Source of the DNA: CAVZRC01 sp963777695
GTDB taxonomy: Bacteria; Planctomycetota; Planctomycetia; Isosphaerales; Isosphaeraceae
Length of the DNA: 64,000 nt
Assembly: GCA_963777695.1 (NCBI GenBank)
Contig: CAVZRC010000003.1
Coordinates: 3,720,001-3,784,000, forward strand
Direction of reading: 5' to 3'
The notes beneath the pieces were generated by a model. It had not been told where the DNA came from. It saw nothing but the letters and a program-made list of their open reading frames with translations, and did no database searches. Position numbers and translations under genes: made by a program. This document shows positions 10,235 to 19,177 of the stretch, in pieces. Numbering within the stretch: the first letter of the stretch is position 1; each line of letters starts with the position of its first letter.

Positions 10235-11341
10235 TCAAGGCTTCGAGCTGGCGCTCCAGCTTGTCCAGGTGATCGCCGAGATGTCCACGGCGCCCGCCTG
10301 GGGTCGGGTCGATACCGGGGTGATAACGGCCATCACCGACGGCACCGGAGGGGCTGGGGTGGGCGTGGGCGTGGCATGCGGCTGGGCGGCGGAGATCGCC
10401 GATGCGAGCGATCCGCCCTGCCCGGGATCGGTCATGACGAAATCCTGCTCGATATTCACGTCTGCGACCGTGACCGTGCTGCTGCTGAACACCTGGTTGT
10501 TCTGGCTGGCGATGAGCTGGTACCGGCCCGGGGCCAGCGGCAGCTCGTAGCCGCCGGAGGACCAGGTCTGAGTGGAGCTGACCGCCCCGGTCGCGAGGTT
10601 GACCGCGGTGATCTGGACGTTGGCCACCCCGCTGCCCGAGGTATAAGACCCGATGCTGTTGGGGTCGTTGTAGGCCACGCCGACGACCTGCGACGGTTCT
10701 TTGGTCTGGGCGCCGAAATCCTGGGTCACGACCATCGGGCCGACCGAGGAGGGTCCGGTCACGGGGGTGTTGACGATCCCGATGCCGACATCCCGATAGG
10801 CATTGTCGGCCGAGACGCCCATCTGCTGGATGTTCATGCGATGTCCGTCATCCGAGACGCCCCAGTCGAGCAGGAATGCTTCCATCGCCTCCTCGACCGA
10901 GGTCGAATAGGCATAGACGTTCTCGCCGGTCAACGTCGTGTTGGTGTAACCCGCGGCCTGGATCCGCTGGCCGGGCGAGGAGCCGTCGGAGCCGGTGTGC
11001 GATTGGAAATCGTTGGTGGCCATGTCCTGACTATGCGACGTCGCGGACTGCGCGAGCTGTCCGTTCCAGGCCACCGGCGGCTGCGGTGTCGCCGAGGCGA
11101 TCGAATTCAGCGTGGATTGGAGGTTGACGCCGTAGTAATTCAGCGTCGCCGTGATGTCCGGCGTGATGTTCTTGGAGATCTCCTGGGCGGCCGCGGCCGG
11201 ATCCGTGCGGGCCTGGTTCAGCAACTGGAGCATCAGTTGTTCGTCGTTGGTGGGCAACTGGCTCGTCGCCGCGGTGGACAGCAACTGACGGGATTCCAGG
11301 TTGTCGAACCGCGGCGCTCGACGGAATTTGAACCGAGCCAT
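10235..11341 (-). CDS. Secreted CAP/SCP-domain protein with planctomycete extracellular motif
   Basis: A 368-residue secreted protein. Residues 1-25 are basic and carry the planctomycete N-terminal motif NLESRQLLS. A CAP (SCP/PR-1) domain follows: LLNQARTDPAAAAQ, QSATSHSQDMATNDFQSHTG, GYTNTTLTGENVYA and DWGVSDDGHRMNI provide the two His and Glu residues of the CAP cavity. After about residue 215 there is a beta-rich, carboxypeptidase-regulatory-like region (YELPLAPGRYQLIASQN). The end is rich in Pro, Thr and Ala and may be a cell-wall spacer. Bacterial CAP proteins are extracellular with varied roles; none can be assigned. Start at 11341 with AGGGAGGT about 5 bases upstream. Confidence 0.87.
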   Translation of the reverse strand: MARFKFRRAPRFDNLESRQLLSTAATSQLPTNDEQLMLQLLNQARTDPAAAAQEISKNITPDITATLNYYGVNLQSTLNSIASATPQPPVAWNGQLAQSATSHSQDMATNDFQSHTGSDGSSPGQRIQAAGYTNTTLTGENVYAYSTSVEEAMEAFLLDWGVSDDGHRMNIQQMGVSADNAYRDVGIGIVNTPVTGPSSVGPMVVTQDFGAQTKEPSQVVGVAYNDPNSIGSYTSGSGVANVQITAVNLATGAVSSTQTWSSGGYELPLAPGRYQLIASQNNQVFSSSTVTVADVNIEQDFVMTDPGQGGSLASAISAAQPHATPTPTPAPPVPSVMAVITPVSTRPQAGAVDISAITWTSWSASSKP

Positions 11342-11939
11342 GGAGACCTCCCTGTCTATCGGTAATCGTCCGGTGACTTCCTACCCCCACCAGCCGTGAT
11401 GAGGGCCCGCGCCTTTCACCGGGTGAGTCCCCCTCGCCGAATCGGGATGAGGGAGATTGATCGTCCACCGGGAAGGAGACCGTACGTGAGGGTCGTATGA
11501 ACTTTAATGAAAAATCATCTGCGAATGACAATCACTCTCGTACGAACGCTTCCCCAAAAAGCAAGTCATGTGCCAGTCGAGGAAATGAGTCGTGACAAGA
11601 AGCAAGGACGGGCCGTAACTCGCACCAATCACACGATTAAGGGCTGCAAGCCGATGACTCGGCGTGTCAATTCCGAGGGACGTGACCGCCGACGTCTATA
11701 ACGACTCTTTGCAATGTGTCAAGTCGTCCTTACAAAAGGCACGTTTTTACAACGCTCGGAAGGGCCGGTCGAACGGCGAAACTTTCTTTAAAGTCACGGG
11801 TTATGTCGTCCGACGCTCGCCCCAACAGGCGTCTCCTCGGCCTGCGGCGGCCGCCACCTCGACTTGCTCAACCTCGGTCTTGGGGTTAGCCTGATGGGAT
11901 CGATGCGACAACCACCCTGCTGGCGGGAACCATGGATTC
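11342..11939. other. Intergenic region without a supported gene
   Basis: About 600 bp between divergent genes (CAP protein and phosphohexomutase). It is less GC-rich than its surroundings and carries several short open frames on the plus strand (11507-11701, 11664-11894) whose products are basic and low-complexity, without a convincing ribosome-binding site. It probably contains the promoters of both neighbours, but no box could be assigned. Confidence 0.4.
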
Positions 11940-13784
11940 ATGATCACACCGGATGAGGCCGTCGATCGTTTGGGTGAGGCGGTATCGGCCGGCCAGCTTT
12001 CTCGATCCGCGTCCGCGAATATCCGGCGATGGCTGACGGAACGCCCGTTCGCCCGATACCGTCCCCGACTGCTGGAAGACCTCGAACAGGGTCGCTGGTC
12101 AGAGCTCGATGACGCCTTCTACGCCGTGCTCGAGTTCGGCACGGGAGGCCGTCGCGGCAAGATGTACCCGGTGGGCACCAATGTCCTGAACGAGCGGACG
12201 ATGGCCGAGAGCGCACGCGGCCTGGCCGACTACGTGACGGCGAAGAAAGGCGCGGACGCGCCGAGGACCTGCGTCATCGCCCGCGACACCCGCCACCATT
12301 CCGCCGAGTTCGCCGAGCTCTGCGCGCGCGTCCTCGCGGCGGCGGGATTCCGGGTCGTCGTCTTCCAGGATTACCGATCCACCCCCCTGCTCTCGTTCGC
12401 CGTCCGGCATCTCCATTGCGACGCCGGGATCATGATCACGGCGTCGCACAATCCGCCCTCGGACAACGGCTTCAAGTGCTATTCGGCCTCGGGCGGCCAG
12501 GTCATCCCGCCCGACGATCGCGGGATCATCGCGTGCGTCGAGGCGGCCTCCGATCGCGAGATCCCGGAGAAGCCGCTCGAGGAAGGGCTGGCCGACGGCT
12601 CGATCGCCTGGGCCGGGCCCGAGCTGGACGATGCCTACATCGCCGCCGTCCTGAGCGAGTCGGTCGGCCACGCACGCGACCTATCGATCGTCTACACGCC
12701 GCTGCATGGCGTGGGCGTGACCTCGGTGGCGGCCGTGCTCGAGACCGCGGGCTTCTCGGACGTCCACGTCCTGGAATCGCAGCGCACTCCCGACGGCGAT
12801 TTCTCCACGGTGCCCGGCCACGTCGCCAACCCCGAGTACCCCAAGACGCTCGATGCGGCGATTGTCGAGGCGAAGAGACGGGGCGCGGACCTCGTCCTGG
12901 CGAGCGACCCGGACGCCGATCGCATCGGTGTGGGGATCCCGGCCACCGGCGATCTCGCGGGCGAGTGGACGACGCTCGATGGCAACCAGATCGGCGTGCT
13001 GCTCTCCGCGTTCGTGATGAAGGAGACCGAGTATCACGGTCGGCTCCGCCCCGATCACTACCTGGTCACGACCCTGGTTTCCAGCCCGATGGCGCGGGCC
13101 CTGGCCCATCGCCAGGGAGTCCGCGTCGAGGACGACCTGCTCGTCGGGTTCAAGTGGATCGCCAGCCGGATCGACGAGGCGGGCCCCGCCGGCTTCCTAT
13201 TCGCGTTCGAGGAGTCGCACGGCTACCTCAAGGGGACCGACGTACGCGACAAGGACGCGGGCGTCGCCGCCCTGCTCTTCGCCGAGCTCGCCGCGACCGT
13301 CAAGGACCGGAAACAGACGCTCCTCGAGTACCTGGACGACCTTTTCATCGACGTCGGCCATCATGGTGAACGGCTCGTCAACAAGACATTTGAAGGGCGC
13401 GAGGGCCTCGATAAGATCAAGGCCTTGATGGAAGCGTTCCGGAATGATCCGCCTCGCGAGATGGGCGGGCTGGCCCTCGCCGAGGTCTGCGACTATTGCG
13501 AGCATGAGGTCCGACCCCTCGGTCGATCGGGCGACAAGCGGCCCCTGCCCCGGCCGACGGGCGACCTGCTCATCTTCCACGCCGAGCGTCCGGGATGCCG
13601 GTTCGCGGTGCGGCCCTCCGGCACCGAGCCCAAGATCAAGTTCTACCTCTTCGCCCGGACCGAGGTTGACGGCCCCGATCAGCTACCTGCCGCGAAGGAA
13701 GAGACACGGGGTCTGCTGGACCTGATGTCGGCCGACCTGGAGAGGTATATCCAGGAGGCGTTGAAATCGGGCTATTCAGCATAA
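11940..13784 (+). CDS. Phosphoglucomutase/phosphomannomutase (alpha-D-phosphohexomutase)
   Basis: A 614-residue cytosolic enzyme that interconverts hexose 1- and 6-phosphates for glycogen, envelope polysaccharide and nucleotide-sugar synthesis. All four alpha-phosphohexomutase loops are visible: TASHNPPSDNGFK with the phosphoserine (about residue 165), SDPDADRIG for Mg2+ (about 323), FEESHGY for sugar recognition (about 423) and RPSGTEPKIKFY for the phosphate-binding domain (about 559). The N-terminal EFGTGGRRGKMYPVGTN matches the phosphosugar-binding start of the PgcA-type long branch. Substrate preference between glucose and mannose cannot be read from sequence. Convergent with the HNH gene, 30 bp apart. 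Confidence 0.92.
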   Translation: MITPDEAVDRLGEAVSAGQLSRSASANIRRWLTERPFARYRPRLLEDLEQGRWSELDDAFYAVLEFGTGGRRGKMYPVGTNVLNERTMAESARGLADYVTAKKGADAPRTCVIARDTRHHSAEFAELCARVLAAAGFRVVVFQDYRSTPLLSFAVRHLHCDAGIMITASHNPPSDNGFKCYSASGGQVIPPDDRGIIACVEAASDREIPEKPLEEGLADGSIAWAGPELDDAYIAAVLSESVGHARDLSIVYTPLHGVGVTSVAAVLETAGFSDVHVLESQRTPDGDFSTVPGHVANPEYPKTLDAAIVEAKRRGADLVLASDPDADRIGVGIPATGDLAGEWTTLDGNQIGVLLSAFVMKETEYHGRLRPDHYLVTTLVSSPMARALAHRQGVRVEDDLLVGFKWIASRIDEAGPAGFLFAFEESHGYLKGTDVRDKDAGVAALLFAELAATVKDRKQTLLEYLDDLFIDVGHHGERLVNKTFEGREGLDKIKALMEAFRNDPPREMGGLALAEVCDYCEHEVRPLGRSGDKRPLPRPTGDLLIFHAERPGCRFAVRPSGTEPKIKFYLFARTEVDGPDQLPAAKEETRGLLDLMSADLERYIQEALKSGYSA

Positions 13785-13814
13785 CTCTTCGTTGTCCGCA
13801 GCTTGGAGCCCGTC

Positions 13815-14243
13815 TCAATCGCGAGGTGGATGCCAGCCCACGGCAACCCATGCCTGCCGAGCCCTGACCACAGTCGGACGGTTTAGATTGAGCGCAAGTA
13901 CAGTGGCTCGGCCCGTCGAGGTCGATCCCAGGATCAGTTCACCGTTCTTTGACCAGGTGAAATGCTCGCTCCAGGCCTGATATCGCGGATTGAATAGGCG
14001 CACGACCTCACCCGAGGCCGGATCGGTTGCGACCATTCGACACCCCTTTGCATCATTGCATGGAGAGCAGGCGAGCCATAGGTTCTGCTCTTCGGTCGGG
14101 CCACCCGATGCTTCGGGAATGAGGTGGTCGATCTCCATCGGCATGCCGACGATGGCTTCCCGAGTCAGGCAGTATCCACATCGATACTTGGCCTGAGAGG
14201 CGACACGTTCTCGCAACATCTGGGAGATATAAGCCCGACTCAT
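13815..14243 (-). CDS. HNH endonuclease
   Basis: A 142-residue HNH nuclease. The motif is complete: CGYCLTREA supplies the first zinc-binding Cys pair, MEIDHLIPEASGG the catalytic His in the DH dipeptide, EEQNLWLACSPCN the Asn and second Cys pair, then DAKG. The C-terminal half (RLFNPRYQAWSEHFTW) matches the usual end of small stand-alone HNH proteins of planctomycetes and cyanobacteria. Its ATG overlaps the stop codon of the upstream RHH-like gene in an ATGA, so the two are translationally coupled. Substrate DNA unknown; it could be a toxin-like or repair nuclease. Confidence 0.88.
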   Translation of the reverse strand: MSRAYISQMLRERVASQAKYRCGYCLTREAIVGMPMEIDHLIPEASGGPTEEQNLWLACSPCNDAKGCRMVATDPASGEVVRLFNPRYQAWSEHFTWSKNGELILGSTSTGRATVLALNLNRPTVVRARQAWVAVGWHPPRD

Positions 14244-14653
14244 GCGATATCCAGCAACTCGGAGGGATTATATCCTCTTTGCTTCCAGAGTGCGGCCGCG
14301 TGAGCTCGAATGACTATGACTCGCTCGTACTCATGAACCAACCGAGCGAGCGATTCCGTCTCGACTTCCGATAGACCCTCACTTTGTCGCTTCGAGTGCA
14401 GCTCTTCGAGTTGGCGAGATTCGTCGAGAGAGAGGCGGCCCCGCGCCATCTGCTTCAGGGTCACATCGTCGGCCTCGTTGAGGCGAGAGAGCTCGTTTTC
14501 GAGATCGAGGGGAAGACGGTTCTCGCCCGGCATCGCCGCAGAGAGGACATCCACCATCTCCGCCTCGATGCTCCGGTTCCATCGCTCGGCGCGCTGCTTG
14601 AGTTGCGAATAGAGCCCGTCGGGAAGATCGACAGTGATTGTCTGGGCATTCAT
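14240..14653 (-). CDS. Ribbon-helix-helix (Arc/CopG-like) protein paired with HNH nuclease
   Basis: A 137-residue protein starting MNAQTITVDLPDGLYSQLKQ, the typical beta-strand plus helix of ribbon-helix-helix DNA-binding antitoxins. A helix with RWNRSIEAEMVDVL completes the RHH fold. The rest is a charged helical extension (residues about 50-137). The ATG at 14653 has GAGAGGTGAG upstream; a start further upstream has no such site. It overlaps the HNH gene by four bases, so the pair is an operon. By analogy with RHH antitoxins it may repress its own promoter and bind or restrain the nuclease, but no such pair is proven. Confidence 0.68.
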   Translation of the reverse strand: MNAQTITVDLPDGLYSQLKQRAERWNRSIEAEMVDVLSAAMPGENRLPLDLENELSRLNEADDVTLKQMARGRLSLDESRQLEELHSKRQSEGLSEVETESLARLVHEYERVIVIRAHAAALWKQRGYNPSELLDIA

Positions 14654-14701
14654 CGTCTCACCTCTCTTACTGCTTCGCCAGTGATCTCGCAACCGCCGGC
14701 T

Positions 14702-15904
14702 TCAGAGGATCAATACCAGATTATCACGATGGACGACCTCGTCGTAGAGGGCCGCGCCGAGGGCCTCGTGCGCCTGTTGCGTGCGGAGTCCGCGGATGCG
14801 TCGGGCGTCGGAGGCGGCGTAATTGGTCAGCCCCCGCGCGAATTCCTGGCCCAGGCCGTCGCGGATGCCGACGACGTCCCCCTTCTCGAACTCGCCGAGC
14901 ACCTCGACGATGCCGATCGCGAGCAGGCTCTTCGATCCCGATTCGAGCGCCTGGCGTGCGCCGTCATCGACGACGTAATGGCCGCGGGGGCGGGCGGTCA
15001 GGCCGATCCATCGCTTTCGCGCGCGGTGGGTCGCGCCATGCGCGAGGAAGAGGGTCCCGGCCGGCTCTCCGGCGAGGATCCGCGTCAAGGGATCGGGACG
15101 GGTCCCCGACGCGATGATGACCGAGCCGCCGGCCTGGGTCACCAGCCGGGCCGCGGCCAGCTTGCTCTGCATTCCGCCGGTGCCCAGCGAACTGCGGCTG
15201 GAACCGGCCAGGCCCAGGACCAGGTCGTCGATCTGGGGCACCAGCCGGACGACCTCGGGAGGTGTCGCGGCGTTCGGGTCGGTCCGGTAGAGTCCGTCCA
15301 CCACGCTCAGGATGACCAGCAGCGGCGCCTGGAGCAGGTTCGTGACCATCGCCGCGAGCCGGTCGTTGTCGCCGAACTTGATCTCATCCACGCTGATCGT
15401 GTCGTTCTCATTGATCACCGGCACGGCATCGCATTCGAACAGAGCATGGAGCGTATTCCTCATATTGAGGTAGCGCGGCCGGCTGTCGAAATCCTCGTGG
15501 GTGAGCAGGAGCTGGGCGGCGTGGCGGCCGTGGCGACGGAATCCCTCGTCGTAGGCACGGATCAGGTAGGACTGGCCGACGGCCGCGGCCGCCTGGAGCT
15601 GGGGCAGGTTGTCGGGCCGTCGCTTCCAGCCGAGCTGGCCCATGCCCGCGCCGACGGCCCCCGAGCTGACCAGCGCGACCTTGCATCCCCGGTCCATCAC
15701 GGCGCAGATCTGCTCGGCCAGATGGCCGATCCGGGCCGGGTCGAGCGTCCCATCGGGGCCCGTCAGGACGCTCGTACCGACCTTGACGACCCATGTCCTC
15801 GCCGAGAGCACGACGTCATCGCGGACCAGGTCCCTTCGCGGTTGCGTCGTCACGCCCTCGAGCGAGCCCCGCGAAGGCTCGTCGGGCCCGGTCGGCGTGG
15901 GCAT
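14702..15904 (-). CDS. proB: Glutamate 5-kinase with C-terminal PUA domain
   Basis: First enzyme of proline synthesis: ATP plus L-glutamate to gamma-glutamyl phosphate, in the cytosol. The amino acid kinase fold starts at TWVVKVGTSVLTGPDGTLD and continues with VSSGAVGAGMGQLG, PVINENDTISVDEIKFGDND (substrate binding) and SLGTGGMQSKLAAARLV. The C-terminal 80 residues (GATHRARKRWIGLTARPRGH onward, with DDGARQALESGSKSLLAIGI) are the PUA domain common in bacterial ProB. The frame is open to 16216, but that extra N-terminus is not family-like; the ATG at 15904 is a compromise and 15940 is also possible. No proA is adjacent. Confidence 0.9.
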   Translation of the reverse strand: MPTPTGPDEPSRGSLEGVTTQPRRDLVRDDVVLSARTWVVKVGTSVLTGPDGTLDPARIGHLAEQICAVMDRGCKVALVSSGAVGAGMGQLGWKRRPDNLPQLQAAAAVGQSYLIRAYDEGFRRHGRHAAQLLLTHEDFDSRPRYLNMRNTLHALFECDAVPVINENDTISVDEIKFGDNDRLAAMVTNLLQAPLLVILSVVDGLYRTDPNAATPPEVVRLVPQIDDLVLGLAGSSRSSLGTGGMQSKLAAARLVTQAGGSVIIASGTRPDPLTRILAGEPAGTLFLAHGATHRARKRWIGLTARPRGHYVVDDGARQALESGSKSLLAIGIVEVLGEFEKGDVVGIRDGLGQEFARGLTNYAASDARRIRGLRTQQAHEALGAALYDEVVHRDNLVLIL

Positions 15905-16171
15905 CGGCAGATCATCGGGAGAACTCAACTTAAAACCCATTCGGAACGCGAGTTGGGACGCAATGGCCGGCGTCCGTCCGGTCGCCGGGAATCCTCCGGC
16001 GAAACCGATGTTCGTCAAGTACCTACTGTGAAGATTGTCGGTATGCCTTCCCGACATTATAATACTTACTCGTGGCTGGCCTAGGGAAAGTCGGCGGACG
16101 CCCGGCCGGTCTCCTCTCCACCTCGGTCCCGGAGAAATCCCGGGGCTTGCTCCAGGGGGTAGGCGGAACAT

Positions 16172-17752
16172 ATGGGCGAGCTTTTCCATGAATGTGGCGT
16201 GGCGGCCGTTTACCACGCCATGGATCGGCCGGCGTCCTCACTGACCCCGCCTCCGGGCGGGATCGACAGCGTCGCACGATTGATCCCCCGGATGTTGCTC
16301 GACATGCAGAACCGAGGTCAACTCGCGGCGGGGATGTCCAGCTATCGCCCGGACCGCAATGCCCTCCTGAAGACGCACAAAGAGGTCGGGACCGTCGCCG
16401 AGGCGTTCCGCCTGAATCACCGCGACGAGTTCGAGGCGATCATGAAGGGCGTGGACGGCCCCGCCGCGATCGGCCACGTCCGATACGCCACCTGCGGCGG
16501 CAACGACCGCTCCGATGCCCAGCCCTTCGAGCGAGATCACGGCCGCAAGGCCAAGTGGTTCGCCTTCGCGTTCAACGGCCAGCTCGCCAACTACCTCGAG
16601 CTCAAGGAAGAACTCCTCTCGAAGGGCGACTATCACCTCAAGCGCGATACGGACACCGAGATCATCATGCACTCGCTGGCCTACGAGCTCCAGGCCGAGG
16701 ACCAGGAGCCCGACTGGGTGGGCGTGTTCGGCCGGATCGCGGAACGGTTCGACGGCGCCTATAACATCGTCCTGCTCACCGCGCATGGAGAGCTGGTCGT
16801 GGTGCGCGACCCGCTGGGATTCCGGCCGCTCTCGATCGCGGAACACGGCCCCCTGTTCGCCGCGGCCAGCGAGAGCGTCCCGCTGGCCAACCTCGGCTTC
16901 CGGAAGATCCGGTCGCTCGAGCCGGGGACGCTCGCCGTGGCCAATTCCAAGGGCGTGCGCATCGAGCGGTTCGCCCCGTCGCCGCGGCAGGCGCATTGCT
17001 TCTTCGAATGGATCTACTTCGCGAACGTCGCCAGCACGCTGGATGACCGCTCGGTCTATCTCAGCCGCGCCGCCCTCGGCAAGGAGCTGGCGCGACTGGA
17101 GGACGTCCCGCGCGATGCCGACACGATCGTCGTCCCGGTCCCCGACACGGCCAAGGCCGCGGCCGACGCCATGGCGTTCGCCCTGGGCGTCCCGTCGGTC
17201 GAAGGCTTGATGCGCAATCGATACGTCGGCCGCACCTTCATCGAAGGGACCGCCGACCGCGCCGCCAAGGCCCGGCTCAAGTACACCCCCCTGCCGGAAG
17301 TCCTGGCCGGCAAGCGCGTCCTCCTGGTCGAGGACAGCATCGTCCGGTTGACGACGATGCGTGCGCTCGTGCACGAGATCCGCGACCGAGGCGGTGCACG
17401 CGAGATCCACCTCCGCGTGGCCTGCCCGCCGATCATCGCCCCGTGCTATTACGGGATCGACATGTCGCGTAAGGACGAGCTGTTTGCCACGTCCTTCATC
17501 GACCTGCCCGGCAACGGGGTCTCGGCCGCGGCCCAGCAGGAGATGGCCCGGGTGCTCGGCGCCGACAGCCTCCGGTACCTCCCCGTCGAGGCGATCGCCC
17601 GCTCGGTCAGCCTCTCGCCCGAGCGGCTCTGCCGCGCCTGCATCACCGGCCAGTATCCCACCGCAACCGGCCAGTACCTCTACCAGATCGAAGCCCCATC
17701 GCCTCGCAACGGCGCCCTGCGACCCTACGAACTGGCCCATGTCTTGCCTTGA
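16172..17752 (+). CDS. purF: Amidophosphoribosyltransferase (PurF type)
   Basis: A 526-residue glutamine PRPP amidotransferase that makes 5-phosphoribosylamine, the first step of purine synthesis. The N-terminal nucleophile is Cys8 in GELFHECGVAAVY, implying a short propeptide. Ntn-hydrolase motifs GHVRYATCG and FNGQLAN follow. The phosphoribosyltransferase PRPP loop is VLLVEDSIVRLTT, where the usual Gly after Arg is Leu. Four cysteines in the classic iron-sulfur positions are kept: HCFFEWIYFA, APCYYGIDM and LCRACITG. Several motifs are divergent (RGQLAAG, FNGQ), so it belongs to a distinct PurF branch. Monocistronic, with palindromic repeats immediately after its stop. Confidence 0.88.
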   Translation: MGELFHECGVAAVYHAMDRPASSLTPPPGGIDSVARLIPRMLLDMQNRGQLAAGMSSYRPDRNALLKTHKEVGTVAEAFRLNHRDEFEAIMKGVDGPAAIGHVRYATCGGNDRSDAQPFERDHGRKAKWFAFAFNGQLANYLELKEELLSKGDYHLKRDTDTEIIMHSLAYELQAEDQEPDWVGVFGRIAERFDGAYNIVLLTAHGELVVVRDPLGFRPLSIAEHGPLFAAASESVPLANLGFRKIRSLEPGTLAVANSKGVRIERFAPSPRQAHCFFEWIYFANVASTLDDRSVYLSRAALGKELARLEDVPRDADTIVVPVPDTAKAAADAMAFALGVPSVEGLMRNRYVGRTFIEGTADRAAKARLKYTPLPEVLAGKRVLLVEDSIVRLTTMRALVHEIRDRGGAREIHLRVACPPIIAPCYYGIDMSRKDELFATSFIDLPGNGVSAAAQQEMARVLGADSLRYLPVEAIARSVSLSPERLCRACITGQYPTATGQYLYQIEAPSPRNGALRPYELAHVLP

Positions 17753-17753
17753 G

Positions 17754-17810
17754 GTAGGTCAGGCTTTCCAGCCTGACGTCGTATGTAGGTCAGACTTTCC
17801 AGCCCGATAG
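17754..17810. repeat. Two palindromic repeat units downstream of purF
   Basis: Unit 1 (17754-17780) reads GTAGGTCAGGCTTTCCAGCC then TGAC, with self-complementary arms GTCAGGCT/AGCCTGAC around TTCC. Unit 2 (17785-17810) is a diverged copy, GTAGGTCAGACTTTCCAGCC then CGATAG. A third copy, split by an insertion sequence, follows at 17832-17839 plus 19183-19201. These behave like intergenic REP-type palindromes and may also act as a terminator for purF. Confidence 0.7.
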
Positions 17811-17834
17811 CGCCGGCCCCAACGACCGGACGTC

Positions 17835-17839
17835 AGGCT
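17835..17839. repeat. Left target site duplication AGGCT
   Basis: AGGCT at 17835-17839 is repeated at 19178-19182 on the other side of the insertion sequence. Joining the flanks restores GTCAGGCTGGAAAGCCTGAC, a perfect copy of the local palindromic repeat, which supports the 5-bp duplication and the insertion boundaries. Confidence 0.8.
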
Positions 17840-19177
17840 CAGTACTTCCCGAATGAACGATTTCGGCGTGTCACGTCACAACCGACTGTGGGACATCCCT
17901 TTCGGTTGCGACTGTGAGAACCAAACCATATAAGCTTTCGGCCACTTGCTCCAGCCACAGCAGCATCCGCTCCACCCGCAGCCGATCCCAGTTGTACCGC
18001 CGGCACCCCCGCCGCGGCGTTGACAGGACCACGTGATGCAGCCACACCCACAGGTTCCGCAGCAGCAGGCCGATCGCCACGTAGAAGAACCGCACGTTGA
18101 ACTTCTTCGTCGTCGTCCGGACCCGGCACTGATTCATCTGCCGATAACTGGTCTCGATCCCGAACCGCTTGCGGTAAGTCGTCTTGACCCAGTCCACCCG
18201 CTTGGGGGTGATCCCCCAGTAGGCGTACACCCAGGTGTGCCATTTCTTTCGTCCGTGCCGATCCGTCGTCCGACCTCGCTTCACGCAGATCGACACCCGG
18301 GCGGTGGCCCGGCCCTTCTTCTTGGGGTCGCCCACCATATGGGTGAACCAACCGCTCTTCTTCATCAGCTTGAACACCATCGAGCCGCTGGGGCCCTCGG
18401 GATGATCGGCGGAGCGACCGTGGCAGGTCACCGGCATCAGGAACGGCCGGCGTGCCCGCTGCAAGTAGTTGATGATCTTGGCGTTGTAGAAGCCGCGGTC
18501 CAGCAGGAGCAGACCGGGCCGCAGCCCGGCCTTGCTCACCAGGAGCAGCAACTCCTGGAGGACATCCTTGAGCAGATCGGAGCGGGTCACCGGGGTGACC
18601 GCCAGGGTGAACCGCTGGCCGTGGAGCAGGACATAGGCGGTGGCGTAGGCGAAGAACGAGCGGGTGCCGGCCTTCTTCTCCGAGCGGTAGATCTCGAGAT
18701 TGTCCAGACGATGTTCGCCATAATAGGGGATGAGGGTGAGGTTGACGCAGATGCGGAGCGGTCGCTTGCGGCGGCGGCGGATGGCCTTGGGCAGGTGGGC
18801 GCGGAAGGCGGCATTGACCTTGCGCTTGAGCTCTTCGAGGCAGAAGAGGTTGGCGTACAGCGCGTTGGCGTAGCTGGTCTGGCCGGGGCCGTCGGCCAGG
18901 CGGTCGCAGGTCTCGGAGATCGAGGAGATGCGGGCCGCGGCGGCGAAGAGGACGGTCAGGAGGATGGTGGCGGTGACCTTGCCCTTGCCGCGGAGGTCGA
19001 GGTGCGGCTGGCAGAAGTCGATGGCGAAGCGATAGACTTGGGCGGGTGTCAGGGTGGTGGTCGACTTGCGCATAGTAGCCTCCGTGATGAAGGGTTTCAG
19101 CACAAGTCATTATCGGAGAAGTGTTTGAGTTGGCCATCCCCTGCCACCCCTATAGCCCGCAAATTTGGGAAGTACTG
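17840..19177. mobile_element. Complete insertion sequence, IS4/ISH3 superfamily
   Basis: A 1,338-bp element with terminal inverted repeats CAGTACTTCCCGAAT at the left and CAGTACTTCCCAAAT (reverse complement) at the right: 14 of 15 bases match. It is flanked by the 5-bp duplication AGGCT and carries one transposase gene on the minus strand. It has landed inside a palindromic intergenic repeat between purF and an aldo/keto reductase gene, so it interrupts no protein gene. Confidence 0.88.
17871..19103 (-). CDS. DDE transposase (IS4 superfamily, ISH3-like)
   Basis: A 410-residue transposase filling the element. Recognisable blocks are LTLIPYYGEH (region of the first acidic residue), EIYRSEKKAGTRSFFAYATA, LLLLDRGFYN (second Asp) and RKRFGIETSYRQMNQCR (Glu of the DDE triad), the order expected for the ISH3-like branch. 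The first catalytic position, normally Asp in D-L-T-L-I-P, is Asn here (ICVNLTLIPYYG, codon AAC), so the copy may be inactive. The start at 19103 gives the full N-terminal helical domain; a later Met (residue 11) is also possible. Confidence 0.86.
   Translation of the reverse strand: MLKPFITEATMRKSTTTLTPAQVYRFAIDFCQPHLDLRGKGKVTATILLTVLFAAAARISSISETCDRLADGPGQTSYANALYANLFCLEELKRKVNAAFRAHLPKAIRRRRKRPLRICVNLTLIPYYGEHRLDNLEIYRSEKKAGTRSFFAYATAYVLLHGQRFTLAVTPVTRSDLLKDVLQELLLLVSKAGLRPGLLLLDRGFYNAKIINYLQRARRPFLMPVTCHGRSADHPEGPSGSMVFKLMKKSGWFTHMVGDPKKKGRATARVSICVKRGRTTDRHGRKKWHTWVYAYWGITPKRVDWVKTTYRKRFGIETSYRQMNQCRVRTTTKKFNVRFFYVAIGLLLRNLWVWLHHVVLSTPRRGCRRYNWDRLRVERMLLWLEQVAESLYGLVLTVATERDVPQSVVT

Noticed and set aside
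11507..11894. Two short overlapped frames before the phosphohexomutase gene
   Set aside because: Basic low-complexity products without ribosome-binding site or family.
16238..17740. A 500-codon frame opposite purF
   Set aside because: Shadow of the purF codons; no homology or ribosome-binding site.
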